Of a DNA stretch of 64,000 nt, positions 45,701-57,840 are shown piece after piece; positions within the stretch are counted from its first letter, which is position 1; every line of letters starts with the position of its first letter. The stretch is from Bicyclus anynana (Eukaryota > Arthropoda > Insecta > Lepidoptera > Nymphalidae), in NCBI RefSeq assembly GCF_947172395.1, contig NC_069090.1:9248291-9312290 (forward strand), written 5' to 3'. A program made the translations under genes and the position numbers. Under the pieces are notes generated by a model. That model searched no databases and was not told the DNA's origin. It saw nothing but the letters and a program-made list of their open reading frames with translations.

Positions 45701-48618
45701 GATGTGGAGATTTAACAATTTGAACTCCAATTTCTTTGTAAATAGGGTGACTTATGGAATTGAAGTCTACACCTGTCTGTAAAAAAATATATATATTAAT
45801 TCCACATTAACTACTTCCGTTCTCGCGTTTTAGTCAATAAATTGTTAATTGAAGAAACCAATTTTTGCATCAAATCAAGTAAGTGTTTACCAACAAGTTA
45901 CAAGTCAACTAGGGTAGGTTTTAGACAGAAAATACAAAATAGAATATTCCTTCTCTAATGTAGGTTTCTAATGATCCTCCAAAGTGTATTTTTCATCTAT
46001 GCACACCACTTGAATTAACAGGTCACAGCTTCATTTAAGTGAAGTGTTGTCCAGTAAAACATTGTAACAATTCTGAGTAATATTTAAAGTGTGTTGAAAC
46101 TAATATAAATGTATATACCTAAACAATGTCTAAATTAGATGTCATAGCTTGTTTAAGAGTATGTAATTGCTTTTCTTTAAAAGTAACTTCATAGTTAATT
46201 TGAATTTCTAATTTTATTAATTTTTTATAAATACAGACAGGCAGACCCGATCAAACTTTGCTTTGACTTATGCACTTGAAATTTAAATTGGTTATTTAGT
46301 TTAGGAAGACAAACAATGTGATATGTAATTTATATATATATTAAGATTTGCCATAAAATATCTTTTAAATATTACCAATTTTCTCATGCTTTTCTAACTA
46401 GTCATAAAAGACTGTGTTAGAAGTGGATTGAACAATAGAATTAATGACGTCTTAGGTATATAATGATTGTAAGATTTGTATGGGCAGTCAAACAAAATTA
46501 CTAATATCTTTGTTATTTGTGAGCTTATGTTTATATTTACCCATTTGGGTAAAAAAGGTCATAAAAAGTATCCTAAAAATCAATATATTCAAACTTAGCC
46601 ATCATCACCATTAGTCCAGAGGGCTGGGATCAACCACTCTATGATGAGTCCAGGTAATTTACCAGTAAGCTATCAATATTTTACTAAGTATAATTACCAT
46701 TAGCTTTTCACAGATATCAGGAATATGATCTTCATGCAATACATCAGGTACACCAATAAGCTTTCTTAGCTTAACTTGTTGGGGAAATTTTGCACTGACC
46801 ACAAGGAGAAAATATAGAGAATCCAATGTGTGGTCCTTAATGTCTTTTTTATATTCCTGTTTAATGTTTGGCCACACAATTGTCGCAAATTGGTCTTCAT
46901 TTAGCTGTAAATTAAATTTTAAATTTTAGCTAATAAGTTTATTACATTGATAAGTTAGTATTATTAAATAAGTTAGTATTTACATTAGAGTAGGATATTT
47001 CTTTCAGATTTTTCTGGATCATGGATGTAATCATGCTAATATTAAGTACAAATACAAAAGTAGTAGTTAAAATACTAAACCATTTTTATAAATGGATGAT
47101 CTAAATGTAATCTTAGAGAAAGTTAAACCACTTAGTTATAAAGGATGAAAATTTGTATGAAATTTCTCCTTTTTGTTCTAGTAATACTGAAAAAAAAATT
47201 GGTTTTTTTAAAAGAATATTTGCCATATCTTTTTTTTAATTTGACCAATATTCACATTCCCCTCCAATTAGTCAGAAAAGATTGTGTTAGGAGTTAGTAC
47301 GACAATAGACCAATGGGGCAGGGATTGAACCACCACCCCTCTATGATGAGTCCGACCGCTCTTACCATTGAGCTATTGATGCTATAAAGTTGGTTCATGG
47401 ATATCATTTAAATATAAATCAAATTATTATGTTTAAGTATAATTACCTGAACAACAAAGTCTAACAAAACAAGAGATGCAACAGTATTTAAATACACCTT
47501 TTTAGTGCTGGCTGTTTTTAGAAGTTGTAATAATTCTTTCTGCTGTTCATTTGTGCTTTTTAACATCAGACCAGATCTAAACACAGCACAGCACACCAAT
47601 ATCTGACCCAAAGATACATCTCCAACTTCCTGCAAAGTTATTAAAGTGTTTATTTCTTTTGCTACATTTGTGACAACTTTATGTTAAGCAGAAGACAATA
47701 TATGCCGACCAACATACTGACCAAGAATCAGTCTATCTACAGTACAGCAGTACAGAGCTATCATAGCATGGATTTACTGTGCTGTCTCTTGTGTAGCAGA
47801 GATAGAACCTCAGATCAGATTCTGGGGCTTGTGGCACAGGTGCAGGTATAGAGGCCTTTTGAAGAGAGGGATCAACACAGATCTTTATTACTCAGGCTGT
47901 TTTTCCTGGCCAGCCAAATTAGATAGGACCCTACTAGAGTACATCCTACTTCAAATACCCAATCAAATATAGAACTTGTTGCAATTATGTTAGATAGTCA
48001 GGCCAAGGGCTATAAGCTGGACTTGGGTCTGTAATTTCACCAACCACCAGGCAATATATCCTTCAGACAGGATCGCAAATATGATTGTTTGGTTTGTTCT
48101 GCCATAAAGCATTGAACTTTTTGGAAGGAAAACTGCCATAAACCCCTCTATTATGAAAGTTACCAAAAACTTGGAATAATAATATGGTAGGATATTCTTA
48201 CACTTTTCGAGGATCCACTTGCATGTAACTCTTTCTTTACCAAATCTAACAAATGGGATGTTGTTATCTGGTCAAATTTGGATAACAGGCTCACAAGAGT
48301 AGCAAAATGACCCATCCGCATGTCAGGTGCATTTGCACCCAGACTCCTTATCAATCGTTTCAAGGTATATTGTAAGTTTTTTTCATTCTGTAAACAATAT
48401 AAATAACACATCATTTAAAGGTACAGCAAAAATTTCCGTCTATAATAGAACAAATGTATACATGTGAAAATTACCTCATTTTCTTTTAGACGAGAAATAA
48501 CTTTTAGAGCGCCCGTAACTTTTAAATCATCTTTTGGTGATTTCAGAAAATCGAAAGCATCCAATAAAGAGGAAATTATCTCTTTAGGAGCTTTATTTAT
48601 ATTATTTTCGTCTTTCAT
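42719..48618 (-). CDS. Mybbp1A: MYB-binding protein 1A / DNA polymerase phi (Pol5) homologue, six exons
   Basis: The exons are 48618-48475, 48387-48202, 47629-47447, 46904-46698, 45776-45029 and 44646-42719 (3396 nt, 1131 aa, close to the roughly 1,100-1,300 aa usual for the family). Junction phases are 0,0,0,0,1. The N-terminal half is helical-repeat-like ('SLGANAPDMRMGHFATLVSL', 'QILVCCAVFRSGLMLKS', 'WPNIKQEYKK'). An acidic tract at about residues 684-733 (from 'ESESEDEDEDHTDSENAEAE') is followed by 'RIRVLDLIDIYLEKDPAMDI' and a lysine-rich C-terminus ('SGKSKKKNKRK'). This is the MYBBP1A/Pol5 arrangement: a nucleolar protein that acts in rRNA transcription and ribosome production and represses several transcription factors. 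Identification rests on recalled family features, not on a search. Introns 3 and 2 contain SINE and retroelement remnants. It is head to head with eIF4H. Confidence 0.9.
47261..47382 (-). repeat. SINE family 3 in Mybbp1A intron 3
   Basis: This reverse-complement copy of 18852-19010 has box B 'gcagggattgaaccaccacc' and box A 'cttaccattgagctattgat', with 'agaaaagattgtgttagga' in the body. Confidence 0.7.
47750..48080 (-). repeat. Retroelement fragment in Mybbp1A intron 2, related to 31445-31935
   Basis: Shared strings are 'ggacc(c)tactagag', 'ccagccaaattagatagg', 'aatatagaacttgttgca' and 'ggccaagggctataa', against 'gatcctattagagc', 'ctagccaaatttgg', 'aatatagaactagctgca' and 'ggccaaggtctttaag' at 31580-31700. 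More decayed than that copy. Confidence 0.55.
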
Positions 48619-49595
48619 TTTTTATTCATAATCACATAAACTTAAATATTAGCTATAATAATCTCATCGCAAATCCAAATAATTATTGACAAAGTTAAGT
48701 TTGGATTTCGCTTGATGGTTTCGGTATTTAATTTTTATAACCTCAAAATAAAGTATGAACACCGAACCAAAATTGAAATAACATGTGAGTAAAATGTCAG
48801 TGTCAATGTCATTGTCAACCAAAGAAATCAACAGACACAGAGAATGAGAAATCATAAATACTCCGTACTCTGTTGGAATTTATGTCTATGGTTCGGGTGG
48901 TGTTAAGCGCGTTTATGCTTAATGCTACGTTCCACTAAGCGATCATAACGACCACAATTTTTCTATTAGACTTGCTTGCGAATGTTCGAATCATAAATAT
49001 AAACTGTCAACATTAAGTAGCGGTTTAAGCTTTGACACCTATAGTTCTAAGCGTTTTTTTCAGTTCAGTAAAGCAGAATATAAATAAAAATGGAATGCCT
49101 AATGAAAATTACTATAGCATTTTAATGAAAAATAAACGGTAGTTCTAATATGTAAACAATTTTTTTTAGCGTAAATTAAAATGTAGAAATGCAATTTGCT
49201 CTACTTTCATCTTAGAATTTATTAAGGTTATGGAATTGCATGGGATTCGTTTGATGCTGGAGCTGGACACTACGATCTAGCGATAACAATTACTTACGTG
49301 AAATAAACATGGGGTTTTTATAAAGTAAAATAAAGCACTGCTTCTGCCATAAACCTCCGTATTAAATTGTTTGTAACTAATTGTCGCTAAAATCTCTGTC
49401 TATAAAAATAAATACTCGAAATACAACTATTTTATGGTGTCAAAGGCAATTTTTTTGTATTGTAATCTGTAATAACCACGGCGCGCTGCTCTGCTGCTCA
49501 AAATAAAATAAATTACATCTGTGGCGCTGCCTAGAAAAAAGAAATTGATGCGCGCCGTGCGCGCGCAGTTATTATTTCTTTCCATGTTTCTTAAC
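48619..49595. promoter_or_regulatory. Divergent promoter region of Mybbp1A and eIF4H
   Basis: These 977 bp separate two start codons that face away from each other. A GC-richer patch at about 49480-49570 ('gatgcgcgccgtgcgcgcgc') lies close to the eIF4H start. There is no TATA box at a convincing position. No other gene is visible. Confidence 0.5.
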
Positions 49596-52500
49596 ATGGC
49601 AGGTCGCAGTGGGTTTGACGACGGTAATCTGAGGTATTTATTCAGAAAATATAACTACTGCTGATTTAATTTAATCCTAAAATGATTCGATTGAAGTTAG
49701 TTTTCATTAAAATTATTTTCATCTCATACTTTTGCGGTATTCTCCAAAAAATCAGTTGCTCTGACAGTGCGATAACATTGACTGAAAGTGGTATTAAACA
49801 AAGCGTGTGATATTAAATCTAATTAACAATCATTGTTCGGCTCTTTGCGGTGCTATTGAGTGGTTTGCGGATGTGAATAGTGAGTGAAATGTGTATTTGT
49901 AGGTTATATTATACCATGGTTCATGACTGTGTGCAGGGACTACGGAGGCGGCAGAAGGACGGCGGGCGGTCGCCCGCTCCCGTCCGAACCCCCTTACAAG
50001 GCCTATGTCGGCAATTTACCCTCGGGCATCATCCAAGGCGATATTAACAGAATCTTTCCAGTAAGTAACACAAATAATTTTGTTGACTCTTTATTTGACT
50101 ACTAATAATCCGAAAATCATACCAATAAGAAAGGTAACCAGACAAGTAAATTGTAATTGATTAATAATTTATTAAAAACAACAAATTGTCATACTTTATT
50201 TACTGTGTTAATGTTGTGTTATACAATCTTTGCAACTCATGTTAATAATATCAATGAACAGTGATTATAAATATAGAACTGAAAGCTGATGCTATTTATT
50301 TAATTTAATTGTAAAGTAGGTAAAATTACATATTGCACTTAGCCTTGGCAAGATTTATGTAAGTAAAAATAACATGAGATCTGCCTCGTTCTTTAATTTT
50401 AGGTAAACAACAATACTTTTCTCTATAAATGGTGAATAGAGAAAAGTATTGTTGTTTACCTACACAAGTTGCTTACAAATGTTTAAAAATATTATGTAAA
50501 ATATGTTTATTCATGATACAAAAAGAACTTATATGTGTTATTAACTAAAATTAATTTATTTTTAATTTGATTTAAAAGTAACATTCTGAATTTGACTCGA
50601 CACAGATCTATACTAATATTATAAAGAACTAAGTTTGTGGTGTTGTTAGGATCTCTGGATCTACTTAACTGACTTTGAAAAAATCTTTTACCCCTAGAAA
50701 TCCATGTTATTTGTGAGTGTCATAGACTATATTTTATCCCCATATTCTCACTGGAACTATGAGGGTGAATCAGCTGGGCTTTGGCGAGTTTTTAATAAAT
50801 TTTTCTATGCACAGTTAGCTCTAAGCACTTATATTTATTTTCAGTGTTTAGAAGTAAATATAATATGTGTAATAACCAAGTAATTTTGTAATTTTTATGC
50901 AGACAAATATTTTACATTTTACGAAGTAGATCCTCCTTCTTTAATTTAAATGAATATCAATAAGTTAAAATAATTAATTTACCATGTTCATTGCCACACC
51001 ATACAATGTCGCTTGAAACGGCCTGCATGCTGTGACCGGTAACGGTCCATTTAAGTTATTCCAAGATTTTGGTTTGGCAATGAATGTGTTAACCAAAAAA
51101 AAATGTATTCTGTTTTCAGGACTTATCTATTAAAAATGTAAGGCTGGTTATGGACAAAGAAACAGATAAATTCAAAGGCTTCTGCTATGTGGAATTTGAA
51201 TATTTGGAAGACTTGATCAAAGCCATTGAAATGAATGGAGTTCTCAATGTAGATGGTAATTTTATCAAAATTGATGTTGCTGAAGAAAAAAGGAGTGACA
51301 GGTAATTAATTTGGAAATGTATGTAATCCTTGCTTTTCTATTAGGTAAGTATTTTAGTATAAGTCTGGCCGCTCAGATTGTGTTTCTTTATCTTTGTAGT
51401 GATATGACAAAATAACGAGGCAATTTGAATTGAATATGTTTGTCTCATTCAACCTATTTAGTATGGCTGGACGGGAGTGGAGAGGAATATTGTTTGCACA
51501 AAACTTTGAGACCACTCAACTGAAAATACGCTATTGTGTATATGGAAACAATACCTAGCTGGGTTAAAATGCCTGATCAGATTGGTGGGATGTGTGGCGA
51601 TCTTTTTTTGTTATAATCAGTGAATAAATATGTCAGTAAAATTGTCTTACAAACCCTTTATCAACATACTAACATCAACAGCGATAGATGCTATTTCAGA
51701 GTGGATTCGTTGTTTGGCACATATTTTATCAATCTATTAATTGACTCTCAGCCTCAACTGTTCTGTTCAGCTCCACCATTAAGAAACTGATTCAGAAGAG
51801 TCTCAGAGTCTATACAGGCCAATTCCAACACCAGGTTACCTTTTAAAAATCCATCTCATCATCAGTATGTAAGGGAAACTGAAGTGTGTATTGTGTAAAT
51901 TTCCATTTCGTTGGGATGGCTTACCTTCGTCAAAATTCCATCCCTCGCCACTGGAGTTGAGTATCTTAATAATGTGTCTGATATAATCAAAATTGTCCTC
52001 AATATTTGTGATACATATCATAATTAAAATGCTTGACTTTGTAAGAGTTTCAATTAATTACTGTTTCATCTACCTACCCACAACTTATCTTGGAACTCTA
52101 TGCCCCACTCAAAGCTACTTCATCTATGTTATACCAGTAACTTCCAATCTCATTTCTGTATCAATATAAATGATACTCAATTTAATATGTTCTGCATGAA
52201 TTAAATAATTTAAATTCATCAGTTTTGTACTTTCAATCATAAGTTTTGCATGTGTATCAGTATTAAGGTGACACAGTTGGCAAAATGCTATAGGCCTTTC
52301 GCCTTTCGAGTATCCACCGGCCTGTGGGTCTGTGAGCAGACAAGTAATCTAACAACAAAAACTACATGCTGATTCTTTAACAACAACAACGTCAACAATT
52401 CAACAAATTCACATGTCTTGTTACACTTTAGGGGGGGTGGCTTCGACCGAGGCCGCCGAGATGGGCGCGACGGCGGTCGGGACGGTGGACGAGACGGACG

Positions 52501-55500
52501 GGGCGGCGGCGGCGGCGGGTTCCGGCGGGACGGCGGCCGTGGTACGTACGAGCACTTCGACGCGGCCGAGCGCCGCGCGCCTCGGAGCCAGGGTGGCGGG
52601 TTCATACATGGTAACACTGCTAACATCATCCCAAACATTCACTTGTCTTTGGTTTCCACTTTCATACATTATTTCTTCATTGCATTGCACACTAAAGCCA
52701 AACTCTATGTAAAATGTTTATCAACAACACAAATTTAAAATGAGGGCATTAATCGCTCGACGAGACAAGAGTTGTTGTAAATTTCAACCAAATTGGTTTA
52801 GTGGTTACGGCGTTAAAGAGTAACAAATATCCCACGGGAACAATTAATTAAAAAAATATGGTATCAAATGTTGTTACTCTTTCATATCCCAACTACTGAA
52901 CCAAATTAGCTGAAATTTGGAATTGAGATAGATTATAGCCTGAATAGCCTATGTGGTATTCAGGCTAAAATCTATCAAATTTCAGCTAATTTGGTTCAGT
53001 AGTTGGTATATGAAAGAGTAACAAACATATCAGACCATCATAACCATGGTTATTTTCGACATATAAAGTAGCCTCTAATAATAGCAAAGCAAAAATAAAG
53101 TAGCTTATAATAATTTAATCCAGGGTATTATCAATCTTCATTTTACAGTGTGAAAGAATAACAAACATCCATTTAAACTTTCACGTTTATAATATTAGTA
53201 GGATAATAATTTTAATTAGCGAATGACAATTTTGATCAGCTTAAATAAAAATAACATTTTCTAAAAAAGTTTATAAGATAAGGTATGAAATGACATGCGT
53301 TTTCCAGCTTCATTTTTTATTTTGTTTGTTGATAAACATTCCACATATAGTTTGGCTTTTTAGTATTATCATTCATTTTCAAAAATAAGTAAAACACATT
53401 AAGAAATAAATCATAATACTTTCTAGTAAACATGATCATTGTTTTACAATAGTCTTATGTTCTACTTAGTATGCATGTAAATTTTAAATTAAAGTATAAT
53501 ATCTGCCTCTAAGTTAGTTAAATATAATTATATTAAATGGTAGACTAATAGATGTATAGTTAAGCTTTGTTAATGTTTTTTTTCATTTACCAATTTTGTA
53601 ATTCTTTTTGAAAAATAAAAATCTTAAAACATTACAAGGCTGATCTCTTACTCAAAGATTCAAGACACTGGAATGATAAAATTAATTTTTCACAAGAAAC
53701 AATATCATATCTCAATAGCTTAAAGAAGGATTACACAAAAATCTGAGCAAAAGTATTCTAGTGCTATTTTTATTTGCAGGGCAGTATAACAAGTTTATGA
53801 AAGTAGTTTGGTCTGACAATAGTGTACAATTAGATAACTATCGCACCTGCATGCTACATGTACATGTATGTATAGTGGTAAAACCTAAAGACTTTGTTGT
53901 ATTGATCTTGTTACCATTTTCTTAAATATTTATGATTGAATTATATTCCAAAGACAAGTTTGTCACATCTCATATGCAATTGTATAGTATTAACATTATT
54001 AACAATATATCAATCCTCTTATTATATTTCTTTAATATAGATTCCAGTATTGGGAAGAGTAAGTTCACAAAATACATAAAAAGTTCAGACATTTGAGTTC
54101 TGTGTTCTGTACAACATTAACTTTAGCATCATCTGTCATCTGCTTGGTGTGTGACTTTAAAATAAAATCATTTTCCCATTGTCTAATCATGATATACACT
54201 TTGAATATAGACTATGAACGCTTTGCTGTAGAAATGTGTGAAGGAAAAGCCACTACTCGCTTAAGCTTCTATGAAGCGATGCAATTCGTGTTCGAACCTC
54301 GCATTGCATCTAGTCTTCTCAATAGGGCACAATAACCGACAACTATTGGAAGTTGAGCGAGGTGAGGCTAGACTGCCGAAGCGAAGTTTGTATCAACTTT
54401 ATCTATTGTATTTGATTAACTACGATCAACTTTGCGAGTATAGTATTGGGGTAGTAATTGGTTTTGTATGTAAATACTAAGTTGGTAAAAGGGATGTGGA
54501 TGCATGCGAACGAAATGTGTATGTTGAGATGGATGAAGTCTGAAAGTGGCGCCAGTGACAGAAAAGTTGAGGAGTAAAAGGTTAGCTTGGACATTAGGAG
54601 TAAAAGGTTAGCTTGGACATGTAAAGCAGACAGATGGAAGTAGTATTACCAGAAGAATGTTGAAATTGTAAGTGGAAAAGACTCAGTGAAAAAGCAATTC
54701 CGAAGAAGAGATTATTGGAGTGTGTGAAAGGAGTAGATGATAAGTTGAAAAATGATAGAAGCGAATGGAAGAGATTAACATATTTTGCTGACCCGACTTA
54801 AGTAAGGTAAAGGATGATATAATCACTGAGTCCTCACATGTGGGTGGGGTGTTACGACACAGGGGAGTGAGCGGTGCGGGCGGGATTACACTTGTAAATA
54901 ACTTCTTAAATAACAATCACAATGTGTCCAATGCTTCTTAAATAACAATAGATGTATATGTATGGCATCTGTGTTTCTAACCAAAAATAATCTTGGAGTG
55001 ACCAGCCTTAATATTAATAACAAGTACATAATTTTAAGCCACAATATCATTGCTCTGCTAGCTTCACAAAGTAATATATATGTATGTGTATTATCTGTAT
55101 TTATTCAGCATTAAACTTCTAGTCTGCTCTGATGTTGCAACATCCTGAACTGTGCAGGCATAATAGCCCCTAGGTATCAGGATATTTTATTGTAAACTAC
55201 AGTCTTGTGTTCAGACTGGACTAGAAGTTTGTTGAGATTTATACCCTGTCATCTGTATCTAGGAGTTACGTGTTACAAGTTCATCTATAAAGGATGGTAT
55301 TAACATTCATTATTTATGTTATTGTGGAGGGAGGTATCAGTGTTGGTAAAAATAAGAGAATATTTGATAACTTGAGCTCAGTTGTGTTTTAGGCAGCGTA
55401 GACACCGTCACGCTGTCAGTCGCGTTAGTGATTTTGTGCAATGTTTTGCTTATTTTGTGTTGTATTTATTTATCATAAATTTGTTTAGTGTGGGCATGGA

Positions 55501-57514
55501 GAACATGTCGGGCAGGGAAGGTGAGTGTTGATGCATTCTGAAAGAATCCTTTAAATAAACCTGCTTTCAAGGTCACAAGTCCTGCGACCTGCTCGAGATG
55601 TTTCCTCTACCACAAAATAATGGTACAATCACTGGCGCTGCTACCCGTCACGTCACACTGTCACGCTAGTACGGTACTTTTTCCCCATTCCAAAAGTGCC
55701 CAACAAGCCTAAAGAAAAATATCATGTAACAAAAATGTTTGATGATGCCAAGCATCTTGTAAAGGGATGTAACAGCACAGTGGGTGCAGATCGCGAGCGG
55801 GAAATGTCTAAATGTATGGAGGTCAGCAATACGATTGGCCAACTACGATCCCTATATAATATTGCTAATCATATGGATGCAAGTTCAACTTAAATAGATC
55901 ATAATCGTCCTTTTTTTTATTAAAGTTTTAAAAGGACATGGTCCATTTCAGGTCCACTCTTGTACCTGGTATCATTAAAATTTTAAAAATACAAGGATCT
56001 TATTAAAATTTATTAAAGTGAATAAATGTAACTAAATAAAAAGAAATAAATAAAATAAAAACCCAAGTTTTTGAGTTATATCAAGATGGCGTCCATATAG
56101 CCACTATGACATGACAATTGACAGCAAACGTCAAATCGATTACTGCATTGAAAACGTCATCAATCCGTCATTATTAATTACCCAGAATAGTGTTGCATTT
56201 CTCGGGAGATAATGAATATTATTTTGAAAGAATTAAAGTAAATTCGTAGATTTGTATAATCAAAAATAGATTAAAAAAAAAATATTTTCTTTTATTTCCG
56301 CTAGGGTACAATGACTGGACCTGGGCTCCATACAATTTTTGACCATCTCCTTTACGCGCAATTTTCTTCATTACTACATGGACTAAAGAGAAACATCATA
56401 TAGCAATCACGTTTGATGATGCCAAGCATTTTGTAAGGAGATGTAACAGCACAGTGGGTGCAGATCGCGAGCGGGGTGAGCCGCGCGGCAGCGGCGGCAC
56501 CAGCGGCGACCGGTGGGCGGATCGCGGCGGCGAGCGCGGCGGTGAGCGCGGGGGCGAGCGCTGGAGCGAGCGCGGCGCGCGCGGTGCTAGCGAGGAGGCG
56601 CGCAGCGGGGACTGGGGCCGCATGGGCCGCTCCGGGGCGCCGCCCGCGCCGCGCCCGCAGCCCCGCCGCAACTTCGATGAAGCACCTCCTCCGAGATCAG
56701 GTAACGATATCCGCACCACACTTGGACACCTTTTAGTACTTTAAACCATATCTGATGAACAGAACAACCGCCATTCTTGTGCTCTAGACATCTCGCATCA
56801 AATGTTTTGTATCTACTTTCCTACAAGTACAAGTACTTCGTCTCTACAAGCTACAAGTATCAATAACATTTGTCAGGACAACTTAATTAACAAATCAAAC
56901 TGTAACCAAAATAAGACCCTAGAATGGCAGTGAATGACCTTAAGTGGAGTCACGCACTTGTGAACGTTGTGTGTAGGGTTAAAGACGTCTTTGATAGTTT
57001 ACCAACAAAGAATTACACGACAAGAAATGTGGACGGCTCGAACGCCACGAGTATACTGAAGCCATCATCATCATGACTTCTTCTCACAGACCCGTATGGG
57101 TCTGGGGGTATGCACGATCGAGGCATAGCCTCCTGCGTGCGGTATTTTGTCGCACGCCATTACTATGGCGCGGTCGTTGGATGTGACCCCGGGTCGGGCC
57201 GTTTGTGGTACTTCTTTTCATATATTCTTATACTTATATATATACTGAAGCCGACCGCACGACGAGCTCCTCCTTATATCGCAAGTCGTTCTCGCCAACC
57301 GATCGGTACCCCTCTAACTCCCCACTCTACGAAAATAAGTAGCGTCACCTGTCGTCACTCGTTTGCAGACACATCCGGCAGGCCGAAGCTGGTGCTGGAG
57401 CCGCGGACGGTGAAGGAGCCAGTGAACTCGCTGGCGTCCACCAGTCAGGCCTCGTCAATATTCGGCGGCGCGCGGCCGAGGGAGGAGCGGCTCAAAGAGC
57501 TGAAGGGCGAGTGA
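49596..57514 (+). CDS. eIF4H: Translation initiation factor eIF4H-like RRM/RGG protein, six exons
   Basis: The exons are 49596-49633, 49937-50060, 51120-51301, 52432-52610, 56455-56700 (or from 56464) and 57369-57514, giving 304 (or 301) aa. The RRM spans about residues 33-109, with RNP2 'YKAYVGNLP' and RNP1 'KGFCYVEF'. Exon 4 encodes an Arg/Gly/Asp-rich stretch ('GGGFDRGRRDGRDGGRDGGR') and exon 5 a second one ('DRGGERGGERGGERW'). The last exon carries the eIF4B/eIF4H signature 'LVLEPRTVKEPVN' and 'SIFGGARPREERLKEL'. eIF4H stimulates the eIF4A helicase during mRNA scanning. The start ATG is the only one that opens the frame leading into the spliced RRM. Exons 4-6 are strikingly GC-rich amid AT-rich introns. 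Two CAG acceptors 9 nt apart precede exon 5 and keep the same frame. A duplicated copy of this acceptor region is at 55700-55810. The poly(A) candidate is at 57835-57840. Confidence 0.93.
50400..50462. repeat. Perfect 27-bp inverted repeat with 9-nt loop in eIF4H intron 2
   Basis: The left arm 'taggtaaacaacaatacttt...' and the right arm ending 'aaagtattgttgtttaccta' are exact complements over 27 bp around the loop 'aaatggtga'. No mismatch is visible, which is unusual among the decayed repeats around it. Confidence 0.95.
50608..50830 (-). repeat. Dispersed repeat in eIF4H intron 2
   Basis: It begins 'atctatactaatattataaa' and includes 'gggctttggcgagtttttaa'. It belongs to the same family as 17465-17660. 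Confidence 0.55.
52745..53205. repeat. Inverted pair of dispersed repeats in eIF4H intron 4
   Basis: The core inverted repeat spans 52873-53022: 'gttactctttcatatcccaa' faces 'tatatgaaagagtaac', and 'ctgaaccaaattagctgaaa' faces 'tttcagctaatttggttcag'. The outer parts ('ggttacggcgttaaagagta', 'tttataatattagtagga') belong to the family at 14988-15324. Confidence 0.75.
54490..54800 (+). mobile_element. Degenerate LINE 3' tail in eIF4H intron 4
   Basis: The plus-strand reading contains 'VTEKLRSKRLAW', matching the 'V.DKLRE.RLRW.GHV' segment at the end of many LINE polyproteins. Multiple stops follow. A 26-bp segment ('gagtaaaaggttagcttgga') is duplicated in tandem at 54571-54620. Confidence 0.6.
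55696..55893 (+). other. Duplicated splice-acceptor segment with a possible alternative last exon of eIF4H
   Basis: About 90 bp ending 'gtgggtgcagatcgcgagcg' (55720-55799) nearly duplicates the sequence straddling the exon 5 acceptor (56385-56474). Entered at the equivalent CAG (exon start 55781), the frame continues from exon 4 in phase 1 as 'VGADREREMSKCMEVSNTIG' and ends at TAA 55891-55893, 36 aa later. This would give an eIF4H isoform without the C-terminal SIFGGA motif. Whether it is spliced is unknown; it could instead be a non-functional duplicate. Confidence 0.45.
55930..56353. mobile_element. Small terminal-inverted-repeat transposon immediately 5' of eIF4H exon 5
   Basis: The left end 'aaaaggacatggtccattt' and the right end 'gaccatctccttta' are inverted. 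The left 245 bp match 6297-6545 closely. It lies between the two copies of the duplicated acceptor segment (55720-55799 and 56385-56474). It contains CAAGATGGCG, a YY1/Pho-type consensus (recalled). Confidence 0.7.
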
Positions 57515-57834
57515 GCGCCGACCCCCTGCCCCGCACCCGACCGACCCCCTCCCGTGTGTATATGTATCGATCCCCCACTCCTACTCTGTTGCAATCCAAT
57601 TTGAATTCGAGGCAAATTGACTCTTTTATTATTACTTATAAAACTAAATACACAGTGTAAGGGGCAGTTTACTGAACCGTAAAAGGAATTTCAGTAGATT
57701 CTTATTTCGAGTAGGTACTTATGTACGTTGTTTATAATTTATAATATTATTTTTAATCATTATTATTTTTTGTATTATATCAGGCTCAAAGTCTTGTAAT
57801 ATTATAATTTTATTTTGTGACAAAAATACATAAA

Positions 57835-57840
57835 AATAAA
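57835..57840 (+). terminator. Candidate eIF4H poly(A) signal AATAAA
   Basis: The first canonical hexamer after the eIF4H stop (321 nt downstream). Further AATAAA hexamers occur beyond about 59,770, so longer 3' UTRs are possible. Confidence 0.45.

Noticed and set aside
52288..52690. Open frames on both strands across eIF4H exon 4
   Set aside because: They are shadows of a GC-rich RGG-coding exon, which lacks stop codons in several frames.
56396..56744. Long frames in other phases over eIF4H exon 5
   Set aside because: They are shadows of the same kind. Only the frame giving 'RGGERGGERGG' joins exons 4 and 6 in phase.
57110..57368. 5' extension of the frame into eIF4H exon 6
   Set aside because: It lies before the acceptor CAG at 57366-57368. 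The sequence lacks family similarity and is intronic.
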